DNA of 64,000 bases. Source: Maniola hyperantus. Lineage: Eukaryota > Arthropoda > Insecta > Lepidoptera > Nymphalidae. Numbering within the stretch: position 1 is the stretch's first letter; each line of letters starts with the position of its first letter. Location of the stretch: assembly GCF_902806685.2 (NCBI RefSeq), contig NC_048550.1:4941383-5005382 (forward strand). Direction: 5' to 3'. Under the pieces are notes generated by a model. The model was given only the letters and a program-made list of their open reading frames with translations. It did not search any database and was not told the origin of the DNA. Of this stretch, positions 1 through 11,467 are shown piece by piece. The translations under genes were made by a program, and so were the position numbers.

Positions 1-922
1 CCGGAATAGAATATTAACCAGATTGCGTTTTGGCACATCAACATTTCAGTTTCCTATTCAGATTTTAGATACCGAGATTCGCATGGTTTCTTTTATGGCA
101 TGGTTTGTATTGATATGATAATTTGTTTTTGATGAATGCTACTAAAAATATAGCCTGTGAAAATTGGATAATATAGGTAATGAAACGTTTGATCAACCTC
201 ATATCCATACTAATATTATAAACACTGAAAAAAAGAATCAACCAAACTAGTTTTGTTGCTTAAATTTTAAACAAACTTTAGTCGTTAATAAATAAACTTT
301 GACTATTTATTACATAACTAGTTTAGTGTGTGTTCTCAAAGGCAGTTGGGTTAATGTAGTAGGTTAATAAGTTACAAAACGTTTGGTTACTAGTAACTGA
401 AACAACGTAAACAAATTAGTTTTTCTATAGCAACAAAACCGATGTCTAATACATAACATAACTATTTGCTTATTATTTATTTAATATTTGATCATATTTT
501 ACAAAACGTGTACATTTAGTGAATTACCAAACTTTTGTAGACATTAAAAAACTTAATAAATTTGATAATAACATGTTACTTTATTTATTATCTACAAAGG
601 TTTTACAGGTGATACCCTATTTATTTTACTGATAACAAACGTACTAAATGCTGTATTAATATAGTCAAACTTTAATTACAAATAATCTAACAATTTCAAA
701 AATAACAATCAAACTTTCTTTGATATTTTAGCCTGTACGTTGTCCTGTTTCAATTTTATTCAGTGATCAGTGAGTGTGTTTATTTGGAGTCAGCAAAAGG
801 AGTGCCTCGTAATTAGTGTTTACACTATTGTTTCTACGGTGCGGTACGGTTTCTACAACAGGTGCCTAATGGTTTTCGTAAAAAAGTTGTACCGTACAGC
901 GCCTGGCCGAATATTTAAGAAC
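1..922. other. AT-rich sequence without identified gene
   Basis: No coding signal seen. Positions 204-222 carry the 5' terminal motif (tccatactaatattataaa) of the Helitron-type family that recurs across the window, but the rest of that element is absent. Around 760-780 the motif ttcagtgatcagtgag resembles arthropod initiator sequences and lies about 155 bp upstream of the SAM-domain remnant. It may be a decayed promoter, but this is inference only. Confidence 0.5.
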
Positions 923-1694
923 ATGAGCGACTTCGCGGAGGCGGCAGTGTCTGACGAAGGCACAAAGCTGGCTGAGCCTGACAATATCAATCTTCTATGA
1001 TATTATCATAGAAGATTATTTAAAGTCGTGGGGCCTCGAGATGTACATTCCGAAATTTAAAGGTATGTACGCTGGTAGTAAGTATATTCAAAGTAGGTAA
1101 TAGGTAGTTGTATGGTGGTTGCATCATGCTTTTTTCTGCCCATACAAAAATTTAACTTAAAATAGTCCCGTCGTCGTGGGCTGCCCCTTTATCGACACCC
1201 TGATCCTGATTGTTGGAATATCTAGATCTAGACCTTCAAAGTAGGTGCATAAATCATAGTAGGGTATAATAAAGGACGGTTTATAAACTGTCTGTGTGCC
1301 CAATTTCATCGAAATTTTAGTGTACCTAGGCGTGATAGTGGAATGTGGAACTAATAAATATCCATACTTTCGCATTTTTAATACAAGTGATATTATATTT
1401 GTCCCGCCCGTTTTAAATGGTTTGATATGTACAGTGTTGCGTGTTTTTTATGTAGGTACTTAGTGGTATGTAGGTATGTAGGTACTTAGTGTGTATCAGC
1501 ATTTAATCATTATTTCTGAATTATGTTTACAATTATATTCTAGAACATGGCATTGACTTTGAAACATTGTTAATGTTGGCCGAGGACAACAAAGGAACTG
1601 ATACCTATGATTGGACACAGCGAAACTGATAAAACAACTATCCACAGTTAAAAATATGCTAACAGATGCTTTTCCGTCAGACCAGCAAAGTGAT
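923..1694 (+). pseudogene. broken SAM-domain protein gene (two exons)
   Basis: Exon 1 (923-1062) starts at an ATG and reads MSDFAEAAVSDEGTK before a stop at 998-1000. In the +1 frame it then continues IIIEDYLKSWGLEMYIPKFK and ends at the donor AAAG|GTATGT. Exon 2 starts at 1544 after ttctag. The split codon joins in phase and gives EHGIDFETLLMLAED, then KELIPMIG and AKLIKQL in two further frames, up to the donor GAT|GTAAGT at 1695. The order of motifs (W-x-L-x-x-Y-I-x-x-F, GIDFETLL, ELIPMIG, KLIKQL) is that of a sterile alpha motif domain, a protein-interaction module of about 65 residues. At least three frame disruptions in one domain, with intact splice sites, indicate a decayed gene or transposon-associated gene. 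Further exons may lie at about 1792 (after tttttcag) and 2256, but they do not read through. Sequencing error is the alternative explanation. Confidence 0.55.
989..1017. repeat. perfect 13-bp inverted repeat, 3-bp loop
   Basis: Arms 989-1001 (aatcttctatgat) and 1005-1017 are exact reverse complements around att. The hairpin spans exactly the point where the SAM remnant leaves its frame, so it may mark the lesion, for example a small templated inversion or insertion. Confidence 0.8.
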
Positions 1695-3430
1695 GTAAGT
1701 ACAATCTTCTTAGCATGTGCGAGTGTAGATTTAGCTCTCTGGTGTAGTCGTCCTTCTCTAAATAAATTAATTCTTTGTTTAATTTTTTCAGTGTCCTGTC
1801 CTGTGGATGAAAATATAGAAAAAGCAACTACAACAAAACCATACTTCAGATGATTTGGAGCTCCAGAAACAGAACAGATACAGAATGTGTATGTATAAAT
1901 AAGTTTTGCAGGTAGGTAGTTTCTTTAGTAAGGTTGAATTTTTATTTGTTTAATGCCAATTTAATGAAAACATATTTAATGAATAATGCATAATATTATA
2001 TAATTGCTGTCAAATTACAAGTGAAGATACCTTCCTACTTAAAAAAGCTTGTGTAATTTCATTTATGATGATTAAAAATATTTTTGTTAATGATAGAGTT
2101 ATTTTTGAATGTATACAAATGACATCATAATATTATTAAATTTTTGTATACTTGTTTTTATGACTGTAACTCAAATAACTGATTAATAATTAAGGTAAAA
2201 TGCTATTTCGAAGCTATGTTATAAATAATACTGAAGCGGGTCTAACCATCCTCCAGGATAAAAAATAGATATTTCATACAAGAAGCCACTGCTCATTGGA
2301 AAACGTATGAAACAGCCCTTTTTAATTCTGGAAAATCGTCTCATAGTAAAAGCTATGTTTATGTTTCATCTGTAAGTTTTATAGGTTTGTATTTTTAATT
2401 TTGATATTGAGATTGTCAATTTTGATTAAGTATACTCGTACCTACCTATGTATGTGAGACGAAAAATAAATAAGTAGAAAGTAATGTATAATTTTATTTC
2501 AAATCAGTAACTTTAGCCAATATTAATTAACCAAACTGTGTAGTTATAACTTATTACTAATAAGTAACAAACCTAGTAGAGTAATGGTACGGTTCATGAA
2601 ATCTAGCTTGTAATAGTATCTTTATTCTTATTTTTTTGTAACAGATGTAAGTAGTTTGTTGCTGAAATGTAAATGTACCGATGGGTTTGTTGGTTTTTGA
2701 ACAAACAGACACAATATTGGTATAGGTTTACATTTTAGCTTGCAAATTACATCTACTGCAAAAAAATAAGTATGTAAATACTATAAGCTAGATTTCATTA
2801 ACCATAATACCATTACTCAACTAGGTTTCTTATTTATAACTGAACAGTTCCCTACCATTACTCAACTAATTTAGTTACATATTACTAAACAGTTTGGTAA
2901 CTACTAACACACCAAGATATCTTAATAACAATCACACTGTTCACATATCAGTAACAATAAAAAATAGTAATCCGTTGACAAAGTGTTTTATAACCAAATG
3001 CACACCATTAGGCTACCAGTAGGTAAACACTTTGTTAAATTGATACATAACATTTAACATATTAACAACATATCGACTTGTTAATAACAAACGCACAGTA
3101 AAGGTACCAGTAGGGCGCAGGTTGCTTAAAAGATACAAAATCGAAAAGTACTTAACAAGAAGATGGAGTGTTATGCGTTCATAAACTGGTTGCTTAAAAA
3201 CAGTAAAACCGTTCAATTAACTTCAACAAAATAACTTTAGCGACTAGTACCTCAACTCAAATAGCAAAAGTCAGTTTTGTAGCTAGTAAAACATAGTTTG
3301 CAAGTCACTTTTTTTGTGTAAACAGTAACCAAAGTTTTTGTAACTGTATACAAAACATTTCTTTCAGTGAATGCGAAAGTGTGTCTATCTGTTACCTCTA
3401 ATTAGTTCGAGTATATTGTATCGACTCACA
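1695..3430. other. no gene identified
   Basis: AT-rich. It may contain decayed downstream exons of the SAM-domain remnant (acceptor-like tttttcag at 1784-1791 and catcctccag near 2255), but both reading frames close quickly. Nothing else was recognised. Confidence 0.4.
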
Positions 3431-3600
3431 TCCATACTAATCAATGCAACGGTGTGTTTGTTTTGCCTGACAAAACTGATTTTGATGTGCCTATATAGAG
3501 ATAGCTTGCATCACGGGCAAGGCATAGGCTACTTTTTATGCCTGAAATTCAAAGAGTTCTCATGGGATTATTAAAAATATAAATCCACGTCGATGAAGTT
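3431..3600 (+). mobile_element. Helitron-type non-autonomous element, decayed copy
   Basis: Begins tccatactaa and contains the family landmarks agcttgcatc, caaagagttc and the cacgtcgatgaag end region in order. The copy is diverged, and the terminal CTAGT is not preserved. The family resembles the non-autonomous Helitrons (Lep1-like) known in Lepidoptera. Confidence 0.6.
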
Positions 3601-4540
3601 ATAGGTATCACTATTTGTAGTCTCTACTCGTAGAAAATAAAGTCACGGAACCCAATATAGCAAGTGCTGCACTATAAGGAGTACTTACCTACTGGTTTTG
3701 TTTTATGTATCTATCCAATGTTTCAAAATTAAACTTTTACCTGCAAAATATTTTAAAGTTCGTCATGAGACCACTGAGACGTTTTAGTTTATCCTATTCG
3801 TTTATTTTATACGGCAAATAGTAAAAGATAAAACGCAAAAACTCATAGAGGATATAACGAAGCATGATTTGGAAGCCGACCCTAGGGAAATTAAGCCTAC
3901 CGGGTACCTAAATAAATGGGAATATTTGAAACTTTCTTTAAAAATATTGCCCTATTACTTACTATTGCAAAACTAAAAACGCTCAGGTTTTTTTCCTCGT
4001 AGTATCAAGGTATTTTTTGTGCACTGCGATTTCAGTGTCAGTGTGCATGATGTCATGCATACTTTACGGTGTATGGCTTCCAGTTGACTAGACGTCGCTT
4101 CAAGTTCACCACAAACTTGACGGTAAACTTGTATGGCCAGCGTAATGAATTCCCAAGTTGATCCTGTCGGAAATCGAACCCTAGACCTCCCACTTATAAG
4201 ACTATAGCGCTCACTATTCGCCAATTTGAATGGATCAGATATAATATCGGTGATGGAGTATACGCTATCACAGCCTAATTTGAATTGAGGTCTCATGGGA
4301 AATTACGTTGGTTACAAAATTGTATTAAAATTTTGTGGATTACATTAAAATCTGCGAGTCATATTTTAATACTTTAATGCAACATCAAATAGATGCGGTT
4401 TTATGTGCAGTAACTTTCAAACTATGCAGTCCAATTTTGAGCATACAACATAACTGACTACTCACAAAGTTTGCATGCTAAGTAATTGGTTACAGAAATA
4501 AGGCTGCCGCCGCTTGGTATTTTTACTATGTTCTTTATAG
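3601..4540. other. no gene identified
   Basis: At about 4165-4215 there is a tRNA-like segment on the minus strand (ggaaatcgaaccctagacc) reminiscent of SINE heads, but it is too decayed to assign. Otherwise nothing recognised. Confidence 0.35.
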
Positions 4541-4546
4541 TGCAAT

Positions 4547-4590
4547 AAATCTTGAAAAAAACCGGAAGTGACTGAAGCATTTTATAAAGG
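4547..4590. repeat. 44-bp extension shared inverted with 7740-7785
   Basis: The segment from aataaatcttgaaaa to gcattttataaa next to the Helitron terminus at 4591 is present in inverted orientation at 7740-7785, directly outside the CTAGT end of another copy. See the finding on the inverted pair. Confidence 0.7.
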
Positions 4591-4855
4591 ACTAGCTTAT
4601 GCCCGCGTCTTCGTCCGTATGGACTACACAAATTTTAAGCCCCTATTTTACGCCCTTAGTGGTTGAATTTTCAAAAATCGTTTCTTAGCGGATGTCTGCA
4701 CCATAATAGCTATCTGCATGGCAAATTTCAGCCCGATTCGTCCAGTAGTTTTTTTTGAAGTTGGTTCCACAGTTTACATGTGCGTGGAAAGAAGGAGAAG
4801 TTTAGAGCTGTGCGTTGATAGATCGGTCAGTCCATCAGTCAGTCAGCTATTTAGA
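4591..4855 (-). mobile_element. Helitron-type element, second family, full-length-like
   Basis: In minus orientation it starts with the gactgactgac/gatctatcaac end and finishes gcataagCTAGT (here actagcttatgc at 4591). It contains the landmarks atctgcatg and ttttgaaaattcaacc. The family recurs at 7587, 12694, 18733, 58790 and 61650. Confidence 0.65.
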
Positions 4856-6820
4856 TAAAGAATTTATCCATACCAATTAACAATATCATACTGCGTCACT
4901 ACAACCCTTTGGTGGGTCCGCCTACTTCACAGTCTCCTTCCATTTATCGCGACTACTGCACGATAGGACTTCACATAAAATATGTGCGTTCGCAATTTGT
5001 TTGCCGTGCATTTATATTTTCGCCATCGCGACCCGTCCGCCATTTGCCGTACCTAATTTGATCGACACGTCGCGCATAATTTCACCAAGCACTGTGAGAT
5101 TGCAAGGTGAGACTGGAGACAAATATGGGAACAGATAGCTCACGTCTTGCCACTCGTGCGAATATTATGTAAATGCATCTTTATATGTACAAGGAACTAT
5201 GATTTATGAAGCATGGCATACTTCATACGACGGGCAAGAGCGCTTCTCAATGTAACGCCCGTCCTTTAGTTTTTTTACGAGTATTAAGTATGTACAACTT
5301 GTATAGTTAAGCTGTTTTAGAAAGGCTGCCGTCATCACCTGTTAGGCATTGTTTTCTACTTTTAAAATTAGGTAACCTGAGTAAAGTGTAGGACTTTTTC
5401 TCTCAGCGCAACATATGATATGACCACTTAAGAAATAAACAGTAGACGCACAAAGCATTTAAGACGTTGCGTGCCACAGACATTTGAGATGTGATCCAGG
5501 AGTTAATTCATTAAATGGTAGCGTAATTCCATACTTCGCAACATAAATACTTAACTGTTGGACGCAATTCTTTGTTTAAGAATCAGCATAGACACTCGAC
5601 GGATGTAACATTTAAGACAATTGCATCTAAACGTGATACGTATCTAATAAAAGATTATGGTTCCTGAAGACAATGAAAGTCTAAGTACCTATAACTAATA
5701 GTATCATTCTGCTACTAGCAATGACTAGTAGCAGAATGATAAATGGATATATAATTGATTTCCTAAAATTAAGTTACTCGAGTATGTAAAGATGTATGTG
5801 CATGATGACAGATTATACGAAGCAATAAAAAATGAATTTTCCTCTACAGCTATGTCTGTAGTCTATACAATTACACCATGTCGGGAGTTGACTAGTCTCG
5901 TTTGCCATAAGCGTCATAACAAGAACCGCAGCTGGCGACGTTGATTCATTTTTTGCCGTCATTCGCATAGAATAATACAAAATAGGAAAATAACGATGAA
6001 GCCGTAAAGCGTAATTTCAAAGGTTAAATCACGTTTACTGCATTTTTCTATAACAAGCTGATCCACCCTGGCTTAGCTCGAGTGGGATTTTTGAAAACAG
6101 TTAATTTGTGGGCTGTTCAAAGAAAAATCCTTCCAACCCCAATGCACTTATGCATTCGGGTGAACCAGCTTTCAAAACACTTAAAAAATGTATCTTGCGG
6201 GAGGTAGCACGAAAATCTTCCCGCGAGACGTCCATTGTTGCAAACCAAAGTGTGACATATTTCCTTTTTAATAAATATTTAAAAAAGAACTACACATAGG
6301 TGGCCAATGATTTTCAGCAAAGAGTATTGAAGTTAGAACAGATTGTACAACAATCAGACTGTGAAATACAGACTGAAAAACAGATTGTATTTATTCAGTA
6401 GCTAACAATTTCCGGAACAATCTAGGTACATAGCTCAACGAATTAGGAAATGGCAGTGGGCAGGCCGTCTCCTCAGAACCGATAGCTGCTGGGGCTGACG
6501 TGTTTTGGAGTAGAAACCGGATACCAGCAAGTGCAGCCCTGGACTGAGTAAAAATAAAAATCCAGGATGTCACAGCGTATAAAGGTAGTCTACAACAGCT
6601 GTTATGAACACTTCTTTAGCGTAACATACCTGCTAATAAGTTTGTGATATCAAATTGAGTTTGATATACCTAGAGATAATACAAATTTAACGATAGTATT
6701 AAAAATAGGCAAGCATGCTCCAACTAAGACCGCGTCATTACTTTCCACAAGGCATGATTGCTTCAACCGCATGCCTTCTCTTACATACTTTGTTTTTTAA
6801 TCTACTTATTAGTCTATACT
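4856..6820. other. no gene identified
   Basis: Unique-looking AT-rich sequence containing the hairpin at 5702-5741. No exon, RNA gene or known repeat could be supported. Confidence 0.4.
5702..5741. repeat. perfect 17-bp inverted repeat, 6-nt loop
   Basis: Arms 5702-5718 (tatcattctgctactag) and 5725-5741 are exact reverse complements around caatga. No flanking homology was recognised. Could be a minimal foldback remnant. Confidence 0.85.
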
Positions 6821-7103
6821 TCCATACTAATATTATAAATACGAAAGTGTGTCTGTCTGTCTGCTAGCTTTTCACGGCTCAACAGCTTAACCGATTTAGA
6901 TGAAATTTGGTACAGAGTTAGGTAACATCCCGGGGAAGAATATAGGTATCTGTGTTACTTATTTATACGCAATTTTGTACAGAGGTAGCTTGAGGTAGCT
7001 GGGGACGCAAGCTACCCCTTGCAATTTTTATCCCGGAAAATCAAAGAATTCCCACGGGATTTTGAAAACCCATAATAAAGGCGGACGAAGTCGCGGGCAA
7101 CAT
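6821..7103 (+). mobile_element. Helitron-type non-autonomous element (Lep1-like)
   Basis: 5' end tccatactaatattataaa, then acgaaagtgtgtctgtctg, ctagcttttcacgg, aaatttggtac, tcccggaaaatcaaag, cccacgggattttg and ggacgaagtcgcgggca. The 3' CTAGT is changed here to catct. There are no terminal inverted repeats, as expected of Helitrons. Confidence 0.75.
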
Positions 7104-7224
7104 CTCCTTATTATATAATTATGAAAAGAAGGTCGCTGCCACGACAAGTTACTTCTCTACCGACAAAAGCCGTACCGCCAAACGTGTTCGAAGCTCGTAT
7201 AAGAAGTCAATTAGAGGCATATGA

Positions 7225-7263
7225 AATGGCAGTTGTATGGATTTCGTCTATACAACTGCCATT
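7225..7263. repeat. 14-bp inverted repeat
   Basis: Arms 7225-7238 (aatggcagttgtat) and 7250-7263 are exact reverse complements around an 11-nt loop. Confidence 0.8.
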
Positions 7264-7539
7264 CTAGGTTTGCATTCAAAACGGACTTCAAATATTTTCA
7301 ATCATAGATAGGTACCTATATCTATATTTTCCCCAATATCTTCTTTGTATTAAAGTGCGGCACGTACAAAACGTAATTTTACACGTGGTCACAAAATAGA
7401 AATGAGATAGATATAATCAATTTACCTTCATAAAAATTATCATATAAAAGAAAAGAATTTTAGTCTGGAACTTGAAAAAGACTTCTAACAAATATGTTGC
7501 TACCTAACTTTATTTCCAAACAAGATAGGTTTAGTCCGC

Positions 7540-7586
7540 AACAGGTCAAGATGGCAATCGGGGAGGGAACGCCTCGCACAAACTTC
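7540..7586 (+). mobile_element. half of the GC-rich MITE, fused to a Helitron
   Basis: The segment gcaacaggtcaagatggcaa through ggaacgcctcgcac matches the left half of the GC-rich MITE seen complete at 57647. It then switches abruptly into the body of the Helitron family that ends at 7739. Confidence 0.65.
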
Positions 7587-7739
7587 TGGAGGGATCGGGC
7601 TGAGGCATGCAGATAGCTCTTATGACGAAGACAATACATGCGCTAAAAATGATTTTTGAAAATTCAATCCCTAAAGGAGTAAAACAGGGGTTTGAAATTT
7701 GTTTAGTCCACGCAGACGAAGACGCGGGCATAAGCTAGT
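7587..7739 (+). mobile_element. Helitron-type element, second family, 5'-truncated
   Basis: Starts inside the family at gggatcgggctga and runs through tttttgaaaattcaa to gcgggcataagCTAGT (end 7739). Its 5' end is replaced by the MITE fragment at 7540-7586. The 3' flank is the 44-bp extension shared with 4547-4590. Confidence 0.7.
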
Positions 7740-8166
7740 CTTTTATAAAATGCTTCAGTCACTTCCGGTTTTTTTCAAGATTTATTCGACAAAGAAATAA
7801 ATACCTTAATCCTCGGTGGTTGGCACCTTTAGGAAACGTTGAGTGTAATAAATCAATGTGTCTACCAAACTCTTTTATCAATGACCGGCGTTCCGAACTG
7901 GACTACATTAAATAAATTAAGTTATAAAGTGTTAAATTTTATATCTGGAGTTGTAAAGTTTACGACATTGCTCGATAAGACTGCATTAAAATAAAGTAAT
8001 GGTAACCAAACGGCACCTATAAAATGCTAGCAAATGGCGAGCTTTGTCACTTTATTAACAGCGAGAGAAACAGGAAACAACGAATTAATATTTAACCCTG
8101 ACGAGAAATGTAGGGTGTGTTTGACGTACTATAGCCGTAAAATATGTGGAAATCTTTTTATTTTCT
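7740..8166. other. no gene identified
   Basis: The first 45 bp are the inverted copy of 4547-4590. The remainder is not recognised. Confidence 0.4.
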
Positions 8167-8460
8167 ACTAGATGATACCCGCGAATACACCCGTGTGGAT
8201 CATGCTTAAAAATCTTTAGGGAACTCTTTTATTTTCCGGGATAAAAGTAGCATATGTCTTTTTATCAAATGTCATCCAAAACCGGTAAAGAGTCCCGTGA
8301 GAACTTTCCCCGGATAACAAGTACTTAGCCTATGTTTGTCTCTGGGAGTTGGGATGCAAGTATCTTTGTACTTTCATCAAAATCGGTTAAACTTATGGGG
8401 CGTGAAAAGGTAACAAACAGACAGACAAACACACTTTCTGATTCATAGTATTAGTACGGA
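8167..8460 (-). mobile_element. Helitron-type non-autonomous element (Lep1-like), minus strand
   Basis: Begins actagatgatacccgcg (reverse of the CTAGT end) and ends near cagacagacaaacacacttt and tagtattagtacgga (reverse of the tccatactaatatta end). It contains gattttccgggataaaa-type and aaatcggtta landmarks. An internal segment of about 60 bp is duplicated or inserted around 8280-8340. Confidence 0.7.
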
Positions 8461-9264
8461 TTTCTTGTAACGTTTTTTGAAAAGTTATACCGAACGTAAA
8501 CATCAGTGCAGTTATGAGCTTTTATGAATTCCCAGTTCCCACTCAAGAATTTTCTTGCCTGAATTCACATTAATAAAAAATCACGAATGAAGTCAAAATC
8601 TCACAATCCCCGTAGAAAACCTGATTCAATATTTAAAATAACCCAGCGTTAAAGCAAACTTTTGCCATGAAAAGGCAATATTAGTGTTTACACAGAGGCA
8701 ATAACCAAAACTTAGTGCCTCGGCTCCGTTCTTAAGGCCATGTCATAGCGTTCGAGCTTCGAGCAAGCCTTTTCACCTTGGCTTGAAACTCTATGAGAGC
8801 TTCCAAGATTTTCAACTTAAATTGTAAATTTTACGGGATCTCTGCAATTTCATTTTTACTAGCGAAAATTTAAGTCTGAGATAAGTAGAGACTGAATTTT
8901 CGCTTGTGATTTCTTTATGATACTTATTCCAGCAACGTCTTGGAATTATAGGTATGGTGTACCCAGGCTACACATCTGCAAAGATTTTAATTTCGTTTAT
9001 TTTCTATTTTATTTTGTGTTTGGTGAAAATATTTAAGATAGAGTCGAATAGTAATAAGAATTTAGATTTGATTTTAAAAATTGGCTGTTTTTGTAAATAA
9101 AAATAAACTTCCATTTTTTCCTATTTCGTTGCCAATAAGTTTATGTATTCATCGTGTCTAGAATTTACTTGGCGTACACTTGAATCTCTTAAATAATACT
9201 TACTTTATGCCTGACTAGGTTTCACGCCCTAGTTTCACAAGTCTGGTTTTAAATATTATATTAA
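8461..9264. other. no gene identified
   Basis: AT-rich sequence between the Helitron copy and the LINE insertion. Nothing recognised. Confidence 0.4.
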
Positions 9265-9277
9265 TAGATTAGACTAT

Positions 9278-10106
9278 CTTCTTCTTCTTCTTCGCTCTGG
9301 GCTGGTTTCCGCACTTAAACGTTTCCGTCTGTTGTGCGTGCATTGCCCCTCCCCGCCGAAGTCTTCACTCCAGCCATCCAAGCTCGCTCCAGAAGCCAAA
9401 TAGACCGCCCAGGTTGCCGAGAGCTTCATGGAGTGAGGTCGGGGATCCTAAATGGCGCTCGCGTTGATCTGCTACGCCCGTGCACTCCAGGAGTACGTGC
9501 GTCGGTGTTTCATCGACCTCCATGCAGGCCCTGCACAGAGGACTGTCGGTGACACCTATAACGAAAAGGTGTTTGTTTAGTGGGCTATGCCCTGTTATGA
9601 GTCCCACCACCTTCCTAAGTTTACCTCTGTCCAGGCGGAGTAGTATGTTAGTTTGTCGTTTGTCTATGTTGGGGAAAGCCTCTTTTGCTTGCTTGCAGTC
9701 TGTTGTGTTAGCCCATAGTTTCGAATGTTCTTTTAGTGTTAGTTCATGCAACCAGGTTTTATACTCACTGAAGGGTATGGGAACGATAGGTTCTGGTCCT
9801 GTCACCTTCAGTGTCGTAGCCTTTCGTGCTAGTGCGTCTGCCGCCTCGTTTCCCTGGTCTCCATCATGTCCTTTGACCCACCTTAGGGTGATGTCATTTG
9901 ACATGGCGAGAGTTTGCAGAGCCTTGTGGCAGTCTTGTATAAGTTGGGAGGTCGTCGAGAATCTAGCCAAGGCTTTGAGAGCAGCTTGGCTATCAGAGTT
10001 AATGTTAATCTTAAAGTTTGTTACCTGTCGATTGGTCATGGATATAGCTGCGGTCATAATGCCCACACACTCTGCTTGGAAGACAGAGTTATCCTTACCG
10101 AGTGCG
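9278..10106 (-). mobile_element. 5'-truncated non-LTR retrotransposon with 13-bp TSD
   Basis: The insertion is bounded by the direct repeat tagattagactat at 9265-9277 and 10107-10119. On the minus strand it begins within an RNase H coding region and ends in a (GAA)n-type tail (cttcttcttcttcttc on the plus strand at 9278-9293). A 5' truncation, a simple-repeat tail and a 13-bp target duplication are the hallmarks of target-primed reverse transcription. The intact frame suggests a fairly recent insertion. Confidence 0.85.
9365..10104 (-). CDS. RNase H and C-terminal zinc-knuckle part of a LINE polyprotein (partial)
   Basis: The open frame runs from the truncated 5' edge of the LINE (about 10104) to a stop at 9365-9367; the first Met is at 10066. 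RNase H catalytic positions are visible: the Glu in FQAECVGI (upstream of that Met), the Asp in INSDSQAALKAL, and the Asp in GNEAADALAR following WVKGHDGDQ. C-terminal to this, TGHSPLNKHL and a CX2CX8HX4C cluster (CRAC ... H ... C) match the tail of RNase H-bearing insect LINEs of the R1/I/Ingi group. In a complete element this domain would remove RNA from the RNA-DNA hybrid during insertion. Endonuclease and reverse transcriptase are missing, so it is not an autonomous gene. Clade assignment is uncertain. Confidence 0.8.
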
Positions 10107-10171
10107 TAGATTAGACTATATCTATCTATTGCTAAAACACGAATACAATCGATTTAGTGTACGAAGAACGA

Positions 10172-10300
10172 GAAACTTCCCAACTCTAGACTGCTACTGA
10201 AAATTTCCTGATAGGAATATACAATAGTTTTTTGGCCCGACCGGGACTTGAAACCGGGACTCGTGATCCGTAGGGAATAAGCTAGGCAGTATACCAACGA
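10172..10300 (-). mobile_element. tRNA-derived SINE fragment (family C)
   Basis: Shares ttcccaactctagactgctactga-like sequence and a tRNA-like head (ccgggacttgaaaccggga) with the longer copy ending at 13593. Decayed. Confidence 0.5.
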
Positions 10301-10387
10301 AATATTTATTAATAAAGCATAATTCATATTATATATTCTATAAACCAAGGAAAATACTACTCTTGATATAAACTAAACTCACGAATG

Positions 10388-10517
10388 TATACTAAACCAG
10401 ACTAAACTAAGTATAATGACAAATCTAAATCTAGTGCTATCCTTTTCCTCAGGTAGTATTATAAAAGGGATAGCAATACATTTAAACCTGTCATTTTAGT
10501 TTAGATAATGTGTACGA
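10388..10517. mobile_element. foldback MITE (ctaaactaaac family), diverged copy
   Basis: Near-palindromic: actaaactaagtataatgac, then tctaaatctagtgctatcc on the left, with the reverse complements gggatagcaatacatttaaa and cattttagtttagataatgtgta on the right. Same family as 14656-14812 and 24387-24545. Confidence 0.6.
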
Positions 10518-11467
10518 CATAATTATTAGCCACAGTGACCGCTAGACGATGCGCGTGCACCTATATAACAAAGACCACCTCCAGTCAGGTAAAAACTATC
10601 CTTCGCCATAGTTTAATAAGAAATCAGATAATGTGTTTTAACAGCATTCTCACGCTCAATAAATTGCGTATGCGCACTGCGACGTATTCCAGAGCCTTAC
10701 CGTGCTTTGTAATGCAATGCACTTTCATTGTAAGACTTAAATGGTATCTATCGGTATTAATTAACAGACTTCGATGACTTATCGAGTGCAAAAGAAGCAA
10801 GATAAAGGATTATTTTAAAAGCGTCTGTGTACGTAGATACTGTAGATAGATAAGTATTAGCTGCGATTGTATACTATTGGAAACTTTTATCTAGTACTTT
10901 TAGATTATAAAAAAAATGGATTCCACAAAATCACTGAAGCGGTTGAAACATAACTTTTGCAGTTCGAAAAATTTATAATTTTAGACCTAGTCCGTCATCT
11001 CTTAACTGAATAGCGCGTTTTCTCATTAATGTCTTAATAAACATGAATTATCCTCTTTATCCGTGAAAATGCAATTAAGTGCACAGGCCAGGCGTCAAAA
11101 TGTATGTTTAACCGCCTTTGACGCCGTTCCTTGAAGCCGATAACAATCTCAGTGGCATCGCTTGGCATTGGCGTTGGCTGCCATGAAACGCGTATCTAAT
11201 TAAACTTTACAAACCCGTGAGACGAACGATTAAACCTATTTACATTGCCGAAATCGTTTGTTAAATCCTGTGATTTTAAACTTGTGAACTGAAATTTTCG
11301 TTTACCTTTTCAGTATGTGCATAAAAACGGATTATCTCCATTTAGGGCATTGTTAAGCACCTTTCAGGGCAATATAGGCGCTCTCCACTCTAAAATTCTT
11401 ACTAAGTATATATTATGGATTTAGTCGAAGAATTTAACATTTTTCTTTAGCTTTTATTCACTTACCT
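10518..11467. other. no gene identified
   Basis: AT-rich unique-looking sequence; nothing recognised. Confidence 0.4.

Noticed and set aside
9480..10109. 209-codon open frame on the plus strand
   Set aside because: Antisense shadow of the RNase H coding region, which has recognisable catalytic motifs on the minus strand.
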